A DNA stretch of 64,000 bases. Source: Drosophila pseudoobscura (lineage: Eukaryota > Arthropoda > Insecta > Diptera > Drosophilidae). The position numbers and the translations under genes are program-made. This document shows, piece after piece, positions 33,301 through 44,027 of this stretch; position 1 is the first letter of the stretch, and the number at the start of each line of letters is the position of its first letter. The stretch lies in contig NC_046679.1 in assembly GCF_009870125.1 (NCBI RefSeq), positions 30,194,001 through 30,258,000 of the forward strand, in the 5' to 3' direction. The notes beneath the pieces were generated by a model. That model saw only the letters and a program-made list of their open reading frames with translations. It was not told where the DNA came from and did not search any database.

Positions 33301-34552
33301 TGGTCGAAATTATTACCTGTCTGCCATGTTGTTAATGGTCCCGAGAATAGCCCTTAAGCGTGGGCTCTTTAGAGGGCATTAAGTGTTTTATAATTTTGTA
33401 AATTAGGTTTCCCATTTCCCCATTCCTCATTCCGCATTTCATTTCCGGCGTGAAAATTTACGGCTTTTTATGTCTTGTGTAATTAAATTGATGCTGCGAT
33501 TGATTGAAATGATTATTTGGGAAAATTCACAGCTACTATAATGGAAAATCGCGAACTGTTTGCTTCATGATGTGGCCGGATGGACGCTATCCCACTTCGA
33601 TGACGGACTATACGTGAGTATTCCCACCCGCAATCTGCAAAAATATCGTCCGTAAAATGCCTTCCTTTAGGTATAATCTGATTATATTGGTGCTGACATA
33701 TGGTATACCCATGATTGTGATGCTCATCTGCTACTCTCTGATGGGTCGGGTGCTGTGGGGCAGTCGATCGATTGGCGAGAACACGGACCGGCAGATGGAG
33801 TCGATGAAATCCAAGCGGAAAGTGGTACGCATGTTCATAGCGATTGTGTCGATATTCGCCATCTGCTGGCTGCCCTACCATCTGTTCTTCATCTATGCGT
33901 ACCACAATAATCAAGTGGCATCCACAAAGTACGTGCAGCACATGTATCTGGGATTCTATTGGCTGGCCATGTCCAACGCCATGGTGAATCCCATCATCTA
34001 CTATTGGATGAACAAGAGGTACGTTTCGGGGGCGGGGGGCACTACAAGAGGCTTATTCATGGGGGCTTTCCTTTGTAGATTCCGCATGTACTTCCAACGG
34101 ATCATTTGCTGCTGCTGCGTGAGCTTCAGCCGCCATCGCTTCGACTCGCCCAAGAGTCGTCTGACGAACAAAAATAGCTCCCATCGTCATACAAGAGGTA
34201 CTCGTACCTGTGCTCCCTCCTCTCACGTATGCATTCATGGCATTTCTTTCATTCTATAGCCGAAAACAAGAGCCAGTGGAAGCGCAGCACCATGGAGACA
34301 CAGATCCAGCAGGCACCGCCGACCACCAACTCCTCGAGGGGGGACAACCGTCGGCCGGTGTCCATGAAGAGCAGTCTCAACCGCACGGCAGTGGAGTGCA
34401 TCATGGAAAAGCCGGCAGCGGACGATAATAGCTCTAACCTCTGTCTATCCATCAACAATAGCTTGGGGGAGCGGCAGCGCGTGAAAATCAAGTACATCTC
34501 CTGTGACGAGGACAATAATCCCGTGGAGAGCGGTCCTCCCAAGCAGCTCTGA
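24306..34552 (+). CDS. TkR86C: Tachykinin-like neuropeptide receptor at 86C (neurokinin receptor NKD), GPCR
   Basis: Eight coding exons: 24306-24487, 31709-31854, 31973-32186, 32296-32430, 33533-33613, 33671-34018, 34079-34197 and 34260-34552. Phases are consistent and give 505 aa, against 504 recalled for D. melanogaster. Class A GPCR: glycosylated N-terminus (NCT, NTT, NRT), seven TM helices, DRY at 180-182 after TM3, CWLP at 318-321 in TM6, NPIIY at 359-363 in TM7, a CCCC palmitoylation cluster just after TM7, and a serine-rich tail. It acts at the neuronal and muscle plasma membrane as receptor for tachykinin/natalisin-type peptides, coupling to G proteins. Intron 1 is 7.2 kb and contains a possible nested gene relic. 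Exon 1 and the upstream DNA are duplicated at 6811-6992; only this copy is followed by the other exons. Confidence 0.97.
26896..27758 (+). pseudogene. Possible degenerate gene nested in TkR86C intron 1
   Basis: A good TATA box, TATATAAAA, lies at 26896-26904, and AATAAA lies at 27753-27758 on the same strand. Between them are protein-like stretches with no continuous frame: about 27015-27251 (TACRNGNTPWTESFDSYIPD, then KKLFGLGPGQKSQKEKDDS), an acidic repeat at about 27340-27510 with 27-29 bp units (EAEVEEVLNEAEVEEAS), and a C-terminal part around 27540-27760 (AEEGINLRYTNANETDIR, then VSLGQVLHQSDREQVDHLSC). Several stops and frame changes interrupt them and no ATG suits the first part. I do not recognise a family. 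It may be a dead gene, a gene with unseen introns, or coincidence. Confidence 0.3.
27335..27475 (+). repeat. 27-29 bp GAGGTAGAGGAG minisatellite
   Basis: About five units of a purine-rich motif (GAGGTAGAGGAG with a TCAATGAAGCA spacer) of 26-29 bp. The last two units are exactly 27 bp and keep an acidic reading frame. Lies inside the candidate nested gene. Confidence 0.7.
28689..28992. repeat. 105-bp tandem repeat, about 2.9 units
   Basis: Units start at 28689, 28794 and 28899 (GATCGATAATGTCTAAGTGA type), exactly 105 bp apart and roughly 90 percent alike. Because 105 is a multiple of three, the minus strand keeps an open frame of 113 codons (28681-29022) with 35-residue repeats containing LRPFLLR, CVRI and ALLCLHL. 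No homologue is recognised. Confidence 0.85.
31128..31300. repeat. 34-38 bp CT-rich tandem repeat, four units
   Basis: GGGAGTCCTGTG recurs at 31159, 31193, 31231 and 31267, with CTGCTCCTCTCTCTC-like spacers. Unit length varies from 34 to 38 bp. Intronic, shortly before TkR86C exon 2. Confidence 0.8.
32431..33532 (+). other. TkR86C intron 4
   Basis: 1.1 kb intron between a GTAAGT donor and a TTCACAG acceptor, phase 2. I see no gene or named repeat in it. Confidence 0.8.
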
Positions 34553-36547
34553 TGTTGTTGTCACATGCCCAGGCCCCCGAAGAGACAATGAATTGGTTTC
34601 GCTGCATAATGTACATAGAAATATCCCCAGAACCAACCCCTAATATACCCTGTAGTCAAACTCGAATTTCCGGTTGTCAACGAAAAGCAGGCGAAAAACT
34701 CTTTTCGAAAGAAAAATCAATTTGTAAAAAGTACTGTGTATACTAGAGCCCTGCATGAACATGCACACACGGTCGAATATACCCTCGATGCCAGTAACCC
34801 AGAGGTACTTCGTTTCGGTTTCTCCGATCACTTTGGGCAGCGCAGTCGCAGTTTTTCCATTCCTTCATTCTTTTCCTCTTCAGCAAGAACGCGACTGAAC
34901 CGACCACACGAGCATCGCTGCTAAAGAGCGAAAGAGAGAGAGCGGGGCATTGTGTTGCTTTGCCTTCTCGTATTTATCAGCCGACAGATCAACCCCGAAG
35001 GCAAAAACAATTTTGCATCGTTTATCTTCGCTCTTGCGGCGACGATTGCATACACGAGTATTGGTACTCGTATATATGTATTTTGAGTGGTTTATCAGAC
35101 TTGCAAGCTCTGATTCATCACTCATTCTTTTCGAGTGGGGAAGTTCATGCAGGGCCTGTCTACCATCATCACCATCGAAGAGCTGTAAGATTTTAATTGT
35201 TGTAAACATTTTAGGCTAAGCCACGTTTTATGTACATACATATATAAATATATATATCTGATAATTGATAAATAAATATATGTATGTAAATATCTATATG
35301 TGAGTGTATAATCTATTAAATCAATTAAAGACCGAAATATTACAAACATTTAAAGAGAACTTTATCTGAATTTCAATTGAATAATTTTCAGTTCATTTTC
35401 TGGAATTTGTAGGGTTTTTTTATGTTTTTGTGTAAACAAATTGTGTGTAAATATACCACAGCACAGATACAAAGCGTACGCTTGTGTCTGCCCTGCAATC
35501 TATCTATGAATGTATCTATTCATTCATTTTGTTTTTGCATAATTGAACATTTGTTGGGAAGGGAAGGGGGATGCTCTTTTGATCCATCCAATTGCATGAT
35601 TTCTCCTGGCAAATGAAAATTAATATTCTGCACGCATTCGTTTGCTTGAATAAATAGTAATTTTGGTCAGCCCAATTTCATTAGGAACTGCATTATATTC
35701 ATATTATTCATGCAAAGCTCCCCTGAAAAGTCCTTCGGCCAGGCACGAGTGGTTTGAGCCATAAGTAAATTTATTTGATTATTACTTAGAGAGAGAGAGA
35801 GAGAGAGAGAGAGCGGCGATGGTTTGTAAGGGTTCTGCTCTAATGCAAATCTTTTCAGAGATGCCCTATCCCTTTGACATCCCACGTTCACTGATGGATT
35901 TTTCAAATCAAATACATTTCAGCTTCAATCAAGGACGAAGAAGGCGGCAGAGAGACCCACGCATAATGGCCAGCGATTACCAAATGTAATTGAAATTTTA
36001 AACTCAAACACTCATTCATTCTCCCATATAATTGAATCACAGACGGAGTTGAATGCAAAGCAGAATCGGAATCAAAGAAAGAGCTACGCTTTTTATTGGT
36101 AGCCAGAGTGTCCCGTTAAGGCGTCAAATGGCTTGTTGTAATAACTTGACAATAAAGTCGGTGCTGCTGGTGTAGCCATTTTTATTGAAGGTAATAGGAT
36201 TTGATGGCAAACATCTCTACGATTCCTGGAAACTGCCATTTAATGGAATGAAAGCATGGGTATAACAATTTACATAATAAGTCGATGTTTTGTATCGCAT
36301 TTACCCCACTCTCAGTCTCAGTCTTCCCTTTTGTCCCCCAGCATTGTCATGGCAGCCTTTAAGGCGTTGGGGGGGCGGTAAAGTCAGTTGAAAAGATTCT
36401 GCCATTATATATATATATTGTATGGCTATGCCTATGTGTTGCCAACAGCAACAGACTGGAGGCGAGACACCCCGAATCGGAGGTCACACCGCAAATTGTC
36501 AGAGGGGTGTCGTATCACATGGAAAATGCTAATCAACTCACGAATAC
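34553..36547 (+). other. TkR86C 3' UTR and intergenic DNA
   Basis: Starts with the receptor 3' UTR; AATAAA at 35271-35276 in an AT-rich context is the best polyadenylation signal, giving a UTR of about 720 bp. It continues with intergenic DNA including a pure (GA)n run at 35788-35814. No coding exon is seen. Confidence 0.5.
35788..35814. repeat. (GA)n microsatellite
   Basis: Uninterrupted GA dinucleotides, about 13 units. Confidence 0.9.
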
Positions 36548-36878
36548 TGTTGCGTGACCTTCCATCCATGGCCACAATTATTAGTTATAGATGGAATTAT
36601 GAATTATGAATTATGAATTATGAAGTCTAGTGTAAGTTAGGCTAGGGCAAAGCGGGAGCGCAATAAAAGCTCGCTCTCTCGCTCTTGGCGAATTCGCCCC
36701 GCTTTGCCACCGTAGGATAGCTAGAGTAAGAGATTTGAATTGTGAAGAAAATATAGTTGTTCGCCAACCTTGAAATAGATCGAGCGTATCAAGTTTTTCG
36801 CCCCGCCAAATAAATAATTTAAATTACAGCCACCCAAAGTTTTCGGTAACTGATTAGAAAAACTCTTCTAATTTTTCA
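36548..36878 (+). repeat. 5' LTR of the BEL/Pao element
   Basis: 331 bp. Contains ATGAATT tandem words, GCAATAAAAGC (TATA-like or poly-A signal) followed by CTCTCGCTC, and an inverted pair AAAGCGGGAGCG / CGCCCCGCTTTG around it. Confidence 0.95.
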
Positions 36879-37919
36879 TGGCGCCCCCGGGTGGACTGTA
36901 AAGTGAATTATAGGCAACAAAAAACAAGTGACAGTGACACAAGAAATTGCAGTATACATATGCAAACATATTCGTTGCCCGCGTCGTGTGTGTGTGCAAT
37001 CGGCAATCAATTTTTGTAAAATATCATCGCGTCGGTCGCGCCAACAATAATTTTTGTGCAATTCTGCTACCGCCGAGGGATGCCCTGCGAAAAAGACAGG
37101 AAAGTAGCAGTTGGATTCAAAAATCCAAAAGAGGAATCAGAGGTATTTGTGCAGAAAATTGAAGGCTGAGCTAAAGACATTCAGATCTTTCTTTGAGGTG
37201 TCTTGTGCTGAATACATTGCACATCGCCTTCAATTCTAGGCACAGACGTATGATACATATATAGTAGAGCTTGATTGCATGCATTTTGTTATTAATTGCA
37301 TAAATATAACTAAAAACATAAATACATACATACATATCGACCCAAACAGACATACATATGTGAACCGCTATTTGGACGCAACAGTTATACATATGTACAT
37401 ACATACATACATCTTTCGTTTACTGCAATCACTGTCAACGCTCCCCCCCCCCCCCCCCCCCCCCCATTTTATTTTGTTCTACCTTTCTCGTCGTTAGAAC
37501 AAAGTTTGTTCGTTCGTTCACCCAAGCCACGGCGTATAGAAAATATCCACACATACATACAAGCAGCAGCACCGGTGCATTATTTCGTTTTCGCTTTCGC
37601 TTCTCCACTGCTGCTTGCGTTGTATTTGTTGGGAGAATTTTCGTTGCCGCTCTTGAGCTTAACGGTGCGCCAAGTGACGTGCTACCCTACATCCAACGGG
37701 TATATTGTTTTCGGCTGTTACTTGCCAAGTGACGCGCTACCCTGTATCTAACGGGTATATTGTTTTCGGCTGTTACTTGCAACAACTCTTTCCCTTGATA
37801 CCTCGTGCATCGACATTCAATTAAAATTCGTTTTCGATTATCGTTCTCGTTCAAAAATTTAAAATTAAAAAAAAAAAAAAAATATTAATAATAAATATAT
37901 AAATAAAAACACAACCATT
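36879..37919 (+). other. 5' leader of the BEL/Pao element
   Basis: About 1 kb untranslated leader between the primer-binding site and the gag start. Contains CATA repeats, a run of 25 C at 37443-37467 and two tandem copies of a 55-56 bp unit (about 37669-37724 and 37725-37780, ending CGGCTGTTACTTG). Likely holds packaging signals, though none is recognisable. Confidence 0.7.
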
Positions 37920-40900
37920 ATGGCAGAAAAAAGTAAACCCACTCTTGAAGACTTAAAGATTAAGCTCAAAGGTAGAGTAAAAAGCATTCGCCGCTTAGAG
38001 GATCGATTAGATCAAGGGTCGATTCCTTTGCAATTACCGGAATTACAATGTAGATTAGATTGTTTGAATGCTTCAATTGAAAAGGCTAACCATTTGCAGG
38101 AGCAAATCGAGGATATAACAGGTGATGATGCATATGCAGCCGAGTTGGAAGAGCTGATAATTGTCACCAAAGGAAAGATAATGTCGCTTATCGCCGCCTT
38201 TGATGCAGCAAGCGAGACGAAGCCAGTGTCTTCTTCAGCCCCAACTCATGCTAGACTTCCGAAATTGGCATTACCCAAATTTAGTGGTAAACACTCGGAA
38301 TTCAAAAATTTCATTAGCCTTTTTGAAAGACTAGTCCATAGCGACAACAGCATACCGGTGATCGAAAAATTTAATCATTTGATTTCGTGCCTCTCTGATG
38401 AAGCATTAGGAACAATAAAGGCGTTCCAAGTCACCGAGGCAAATTATGAAAAGGCCATGGCTGGCCTAAAACGAGTGTATGACAACGATTATTTGATTTT
38501 CACGAATAATATTTCCACATTGTTCAATCTGCCGAGAATGTCGCATCAATCTGCATCATCTCTAAGAACTCTAATCGATACTGTTTCGTCGATTTACGGA
38601 TCGTTACTGTCGATCGGAGATGATACAACAATTTCGAATGCAATGCTCATTCATCTCGTTTTAAACAGAGTCGACCCAGTGACGAAACAAAAGTGGGATG
38701 AACAGCTTACTTATGAGAAGTTGCCGCTTTGGTCCGACTTTGAGAAAGTCTTGAATCGTCGATACCAGCATCTGTCTGCTGAAGAATCGACCAAGCCAAG
38801 GCAAGACAAAGTCATGCCAAGCAAGCAACATAATCGCAGTTCATTTGCTTGTTCTTCCACTTCCACCAACAGTAGAACTCAGCAAACTTGTAGCTACTGC
38901 AATTCAGGAGACCATGTAGTGTCAAATTGCCCTTCATTTTCGCGTCTCTCGGTGATGCAAAGGTTTGAGTTTGCTAAGTCGGCATCCCTATGCATTAATT
39001 GTCTGCGAAAAGGCCACGCTGTTGTAAAATGCAAAGCCAATAAATGTCGAGTGTGCAGCCGCTCACATCATACATTATTGCATCGATACACAGTGTCGGC
39101 TAATAGTCTCGCGTTGCCACCACCCCAAGAGAGTCCTTCTCCTCCATCAAATCAGAATCAACCTTCCACGTCACATGTTTTGCATGCGACAGCGTTGGAC
39201 AGGGTAATTCTGGCTACGTCGATCGTAAGCGTCCGAACTAAGAGCGGTGAACACATTCTGGCCAGAGCTCTGCTCGACTCTGGATCACAAACAAATTTCA
39301 TTACCGAGGACCTCGCTAATCGCTTACAGATCCGTAGAGAGGAGTCCTGTATTAACTTGCTTGGAATTGGTGAATCTAATTCCCAAGTAAAGGATAAAAT
39401 ACACACAGTGGTGAAGTCGCGAATAAATGGTAGTGAGTTCTCCTTTGATTTTTGGATCCTGAAATCAATTTCAGGTTATCACCCTGACCAGTCAGTGAAT
39501 GTGACTGACTGGCGAATCCCAGAGAACCTACCACTGGCAGACCCTTATTTCTACAAGCCACAAAGAATAGATATGTTAATTGGAGCAGAATCGTTCTTTG
39601 AATTATTAGCTGTTGGTCAAATTAAACAAGGTCCTGACTTTCCAACTCTTCAGAAAACCCTTCTTGGTTGGGTTGTGTCGGGAAAATATGTTTCCAGGAG
39701 TTCTGCTCCTCAAATTACAAACAGTTTGAGTTGCAGTGAAGAGTTGCTAGTATCCATCGATAGGACCTTGAAAAAGTTTTGGTCACTGGAAGAAATGCCA
39801 TCTACCAAGAAAATTGCCACACCTGAGCACAAGCTATGTGAAGAACACTATCGTAAGACGACTCAGGTACTATCATCAGGTCGGTTCGAAGTAAGGCTCC
39901 CGTTTAAATCAGATCCAAATTGTTTAGGAAACTCCTTTGAGGTTGCGAAACGGCGGTTTTTGTCGCTTGAAAGACGATTGCATCGTGACCCTGAGTTGAA
40001 GAAAATGTACTTGGAATTCATGGAAGAGTACCTCTCCTTAGGTCATATGTCTCCTACTGACAATACGATTCCGTCTACTCCACACTACGTAATCCCTCAT
40101 CAGTGTGTTCTGAGGCCCCAAAGTACGTCTACCAAGCTCCGAGTCGTGTTCGATGCTTCGTCCAAGACGTCCTCACAGGTGGCCTTAAATGACATTCTGA
40201 TGGTGGGACCTACCATTCAAGAGGAATTATACTCGACACTGCTCCGTTTCCGTCTGCACAGGTTTGCCCTGACTGCTGATGTTAAAAAGATGTATCGCCA
40301 AGTGATGGTGAACGAAGCGGATCGGCAGTTTCAGCTCATAGTGTGGAGAAGAGACCCTTCTGAATCCTTGAGATTATACAAGCTCAACACTGTAACCTAT
40401 GGGACTGGACCAGCCCCATTCTTAGCTATCCGGTGTTTGAAAAGGTTGAGTGAGTCTGCGAAGCTCTCATTCCCTAGAGCTGCTAACGTTATTGGGTCCG
40501 ACTTTTACGTCGATGACTTGTTGACTGGTGCTGCATGCGTAGAGGAGCTAAGGGCAATTAAGTCCGAAGTGTCTCAGGTTCTTCAGACCGCAGGGTTTGA
40601 GTTGACTAAGTGGTTTTCAAACTCACCCGAGATCACCGCATCTGAGAGCACAGCCAAACCCATAACAATCTCGGATTCAGAGTCGACAAAGGCGTTAGGA
40701 ATCTCATGGTTACCTACTGACGATGCCTTTAAGTTCAAAATTGACAATTCAGTTATGGGTCTCCGAGCGACAAAACGGAACATACTATCGGTGACATCAA
40801 AGTTGTTTGACCCCCTAGGTTTATTAAGTCCTATCGTTATAAAAGGCAAGATCCTATTGCAGGAGCTTTGGCTTAACAAACTAGATTGGGATGAGTCGAT

Positions 40901-43067
40901 CCCGCTGCATTTGGAAACAGCGTGGAATAAGTTGAAAAATACACTATCTCAATTGGAAGACATATCCATATCTCGGTTTGTGTATTCCGATCCGATGTCA
41001 CCGGTTCAAATACATGCCTTTGCTGACGCCTCCATGAGAGCGTATGGAGCGTGCGTCTATATACGTAGCAGAACTGCAGAAGGTTTAAAAGTATCATTGT
41101 TGACTTCGAAATCCAAAGTAGCGCCGCTCAAGACCAAAACGCTCCCAAGGCTTGAGTTATGTGCCGCTCACCTTCTCGCAGATCTCTGTCACAGAATCAA
41201 GCCCCTATTAAACGTGCCCATTGAACGAGTCGTTTATTGGTCGGATTCAGAGGTAACTCTCCATTGGATCCGGTCTCATCCATCGTCGCTGTCGACTTTC
41301 GTTTCAAATAGAGTGGCTGAGATTCAAGAGTGGTCAGATGATGCTACGTGGCGGCATGTACCCACGAAACAGAACCCAGCAGATATTGTCTCAAGAGGTT
41401 GTGACGTCGACGAAATCGTTCAGTCAATTTGGTTCGAAGGACCATCATTTCTGAAAGAGGAAGAAGAAAACTGGCCCAAGAACGCTCATTTCGAACACTC
41501 CGATGATCTTCAGCTGGAAAAGAGGAAGACTGCGGTCGGGCTGACCGCGGCTGTGCGAAGTTCGGAGCTGTTAGATGTCATCGAGGGATTCTCGTCACAT
41601 CTCAAACTGCTTAGAGTGTTCGTGTATGTGTTCCGCTTTATAAGAAAATGTAAAGACCCAAGCCTAAAATTCGAAAAAACTATCTCACCGACCGAATACA
41701 ATGAAGCCTTTTATAAAATTGTCGAAATCGTCCAGCATCACGAGTATCAAGGAGAAATCGAAAAGGTTAGGAAAGGATCTACAATTGGTCCTAGTCTTCA
41801 GCGGTTGAACCCATTCATCCATGAAGACACAGGGACTTGGTGTAACTTTTCGTTGTTGCGAGTGGGGGGGCGACTAGCTAAAGCTCCTATATCATACGAT
41901 GCCAAGTTTCCTCTGCTTTTGACTAAGCGCTCGCAATTCGTGCGAAGCTATATTCGTCATCTGCACCATTCGAATTTTCATGTCGGCCCACGAGCACTTG
42001 TGAGCATCCTTCGACAGAGCGTGTGGATAGTGAACGCTCAGGAAGTCTGCCGTCAGACAGTTCGATCCTGTATGCGCTGTTTTAAATGCAAGCCTCGATT
42101 GCTGACGCAACTCATGGGGAATTTACCCGCAGATCGACTCCGTGCTCTCCGCCCATTTTCAATTTGCGGCGTTGATTTTTGTGGACCAGTGCACACGACA
42201 TTGAAAATTCGCGGAAGGCCCCCATACAAGTCATACATTGCGCTTTTTGTTTGTTTTGCGTCCAAGGCGGTTCACCTAGAAATAGTTTCCGATCTAACCA
42301 CTGATTGTTTTTTGTTGGCTTTTCAAAGGTTCGTCGGGCGCCGAGGATATCCCCAAGTCGTTCATTGCGACAACGGGACGAACTTCGTCGGAGCGAGCCG
42401 CCATCTCAGCGCTCTGCGGATCAGGCTCAAGGAGCAGGGAGACGCAATTCGCGACTTTGCGTCAAAAAACGGATGCGAATTTGCGTTCATACCGCCGCGA
42501 GCTCCTCACATGGGAGGGCTATGGGAGGCAGGTGTAAAAACTGCCAAGAGCCTACTCCTACGGGCGGTAGGCAGCGCGCTCCTAACCGCCGAAGAGCTCG
42601 CCACAGTCCTCGTCGGCATCGAGGCCATAATGAACTCGAGGCCGCTGGGAGCCATCAGCCAAGATCCAAGCGACGGCGAGGCCCTAACACCCGGGCACCT
42701 GCTGACAGGCGGGTCGCTCATCGCCCCCCCAGCACTGCGGACTCCGGACCAGGAGAGTCTCAGTTGCTTGCGGCGATGGCGACTTGTCTCGTCAGTCAGG
42801 CAAGCGTTTTGGCAGCGATGGTCCCGCGAATATGTCCTGGGGCTGCAAATTCGGGGCAAATGGCACCAGCAGCAACCGAACCTCGAGGAAGGAGACCTCG
42901 TCATCGTGGCCGAGGACAATCTGCCGCCTCAGGAGTGGCTCGTAGGGAGGGTCATAGCCACGCACGCAGGAGAGGACGGCATGGTCAGGGTCGTCGAAAT
43001 AAGGACTAGCACTGGAGCGGTTTTTCGGCGGCCCATACACAAATTAGCGCCGCTCCCAATGTGTTGA
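37920..43067 (+). CDS. BEL/Pao gag-pol polyprotein
   Basis: 1,715 codons without interruption. In order: coiled N-terminal gag; DUF1759-type gag (about residues 115-290); two CCHC zinc knuckles starting at C324 and C358 and a further CxxC at about 376; aspartic protease with DSG at 453-455 (DUF1758 type); reverse transcriptase with YVDD at 863-866; RNase H around 1035-1155; integrase with an HHCC zinc finger from about 1347 and catalytic D1419, D1484 and E1536; and a DUF5641-like C-terminus. All catalytic signatures look intact. There is no env-like ORF. It copies itself through reverse transcription and integration. The minus-strand and shifted-frame ORFs inside it are shadows. Confidence 0.96.
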   Translation: MAEKSKPTLEDLKIKLKGRVKSIRRLEDRLDQGSIPLQLPELQCRLDCLNASIEKANHLQEQIEDITGDDAYAAELEELIIVTKGKIMSLIAAFDAASETKPVSSSAPTHARLPKLALPKFSGKHSEFKNFISLFERLVHSDNSIPVIEKFNHLISCLSDEALGTIKAFQVTEANYEKAMAGLKRVYDNDYLIFTNNISTLFNLPRMSHQSASSLRTLIDTVSSIYGSLLSIGDDTTISNAMLIHLVLNRVDPVTKQKWDEQLTYEKLPLWSDFEKVLNRRYQHLSAEESTKPRQDKVMPSKQHNRSSFACSSTSTNSRTQQTCSYCNSGDHVVSNCPSFSRLSVMQRFEFAKSASLCINCLRKGHAVVKCKANKCRVCSRSHHTLLHRYTVSANSLALPPPQESPSPPSNQNQPSTSHVLHATALDRVILATSIVSVRTKSGEHILARALLDSGSQTNFITEDLANRLQIRREESCINLLGIGESNSQVKDKIHTVVKSRINGSEFSFDFWILKSISGYHPDQSVNVTDWRIPENLPLADPYFYKPQRIDMLIGAESFFELLAVGQIKQGPDFPTLQKTLLGWVVSGKYVSRSSAPQITNSLSCSEELLVSIDRTLKKFWSLEEMPSTKKIATPEHKLCEEHYRKTTQVLSSGRFEVRLPFKSDPNCLGNSFEVAKRRFLSLERRLHRDPELKKMYLEFMEEYLSLGHMSPTDNTIPSTPHYVIPHQCVLRPQSTSTKLRVVFDASSKTSSQVALNDILMVGPTIQEELYSTLLRFRLHRFALTADVKKMYRQVMVNEADRQFQLIVWRRDPSESLRLYKLNTVTYGTGPAPFLAIRCLKRLSESAKLSFPRAANVIGSDFYVDDLLTGAACVEELRAIKSEVSQVLQTAGFELTKWFSNSPEITASESTAKPITISDSESTKALGISWLPTDDAFKFKIDNSVMGLRATKRNILSVTSKLFDPLGLLSPIVIKGKILLQELWLNKLDWDESIPLHLETAWNKLKNTLSQLEDISISRFVYSDPMSPVQIHAFADASMRAYGACVYIRSRTAEGLKVSLLTSKSKVAPLKTKTLPRLELCAAHLLADLCHRIKPLLNVPIERVVYWSDSEVTLHWIRSHPSSLSTFVSNRVAEIQEWSDDATWRHVPTKQNPADIVSRGCDVDEIVQSIWFEGPSFLKEEEENWPKNAHFEHSDDLQLEKRKTAVGLTAAVRSSELLDVIEGFSSHLKLLRVFVYVFRFIRKCKDPSLKFEKTISPTEYNEAFYKIVEIVQHHEYQGEIEKVRKGSTIGPSLQRLNPFIHEDTGTWCNFSLLRVGGRLAKAPISYDAKFPLLLTKRSQFVRSYIRHLHHSNFHVGPRALVSILRQSVWIVNAQEVCRQTVRSCMRCFKCKPRLLTQLMGNLPADRLRALRPFSICGVDFCGPVHTTLKIRGRPPYKSYIALFVCFASKAVHLEIVSDLTTDCFLLAFQRFVGRRGYPQVVHCDNGTNFVGASRHLSALRIRLKEQGDAIRDFASKNGCEFAFIPPRAPHMGGLWEAGVKTAKSLLLRAVGSALLTAEELATVLVGIEAIMNSRPLGAISQDPSDGEALTPGHLLTGGSLIAPPALRTPDQESLSCLRRWRLVSSVRQAFWQRWSREYVLGLQIRGKWHQQQPNLEEGDLVIVAEDNLPPQEWLVGRVIATHAGEDGMVRVVEIRTSTGAVFRRPIHKLAPLPMC

Positions 43068-43095
43068 AGCCGATGCAGGCGTTCAACGGGGCCGG

Positions 43096-43426
43096 TGTTG
43101 CGTGACCTTCCATCCATGGCCACAATTATTAGTTATAGATGGAATTATGAATTATGAATTATGAATTATGAAGTCTAGTGTAAGTTAGGCTAGGGCAAAG
43201 CGGGAGCGCAATAAAAGCTCGCTCTCTCGCTCTTGGCGAATTCGCCCCGCTTTGCCACCGTAGGATAGCTAGAGTAAGAGATTTGAATTGTGAAGAAAAT
43301 ATAGTTGTTCGCCAACCTTGAAATAGATCGAGCGTATCAAGTTTTTCGCCCCGCCAAATAAATAATTTAAATTACAGCCACCCAAAGTTTTCGGTAACTG
43401 ATTAGAAAAACTCTTCTAATTTTTCA
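43096..43426 (+). repeat. 3' LTR of the BEL/Pao element
   Basis: 331 bp, reads the same as the 5' LTR over its full length. Flanked on the right by the AATAC target duplication. Confidence 0.95.
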
Positions 43427-44027
43427 AATACTATGGCAGCACATATGCTATATATGCTGCAGCAACTAGTAGTCCAATGGGGCAGGAGTGGAAGACAAGG
43501 TTAAAGGTCCTTTGCATTACAAAAATGAAGGCCCGCTTCCAACAAAATCCATCCATGTCACGTCCATCTGCTTGTCAGAGCAACAGTTCTTTTTCCCTAT
43601 TTTCAGTTGTATTTTCTGGTTTTTGTGTGGGCCAAGGACATTTAGAAGGAGTAACAACCCAGGTTAATTGACAGCTGAACATTCGCCACGGACATTCGAT
43701 TGGACGGCTGTTTTATTAGGGAAACCTGCATTTAATTTGAGGTTTTCGCTCAAGAAAATATATGTTCAACTGACAACCTTTGAGGGGCCAGACATGTCCG
43801 AAAAAATGTTAAATGTTTAGCACTTTTTGGGTACCCCAAATAGTAGGCCGTGTGGGCCAAACCCTTGCCAGCCCGTTCGTCTTTTCCACAAAAATATTCA
43901 GTATACAAAACATCTTTGTGTAGTACGGAGTTGATCGTCCGACCGAGAGAATCAGAAAAAGTTTTGTTCCTAGTTAGAAAATTTTGATTTGTACAAAATT
44001 TTTTCCCGAAACGAAAAATAATTCGAA
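43427..44027 (+). other. Spacer between the retrotransposon and tomboy20
   Basis: Starts with the AATAC target duplication; the last 100-150 bp presumably hold the tomboy20 promoter and 5' UTR. No TATA box or ORF I would support. Confidence 0.5.

Larger units (their letters stand above)
36548..43426 (+). mobile_element. Intact BEL/Pao LTR retrotransposon
   Basis: A 6,879 bp element with 331 bp LTRs at 36548-36878 and 43096-43426. Both begin TGTTGCGTGACC and end TTTTCA, and I found no difference between them. AATAC directly precedes the left LTR (36543-36547) and directly follows the right one (43427-43431), a perfect 5-bp target-site duplication. A primer-binding-site-like TGGCGCCCCCGGGTGGAC follows the 5' LTR at 36879, and a purine-rich GGGGCCGG precedes the 3' LTR. 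One uninterrupted gag-pol frame, no env. Identical LTRs and an open frame mean recent insertion and possible activity. The exact family within BEL/Pao (roo, Max, diver, BEL and others) is not assigned. Confidence 0.96.

Noticed and set aside
42305..43009. 234-codon plus-strand ORF
   Set aside because: A shifted frame inside the retrotransposon integrase region, with arginine-rich translation from GC-rich codons. It is a shadow of the gag-pol frame.
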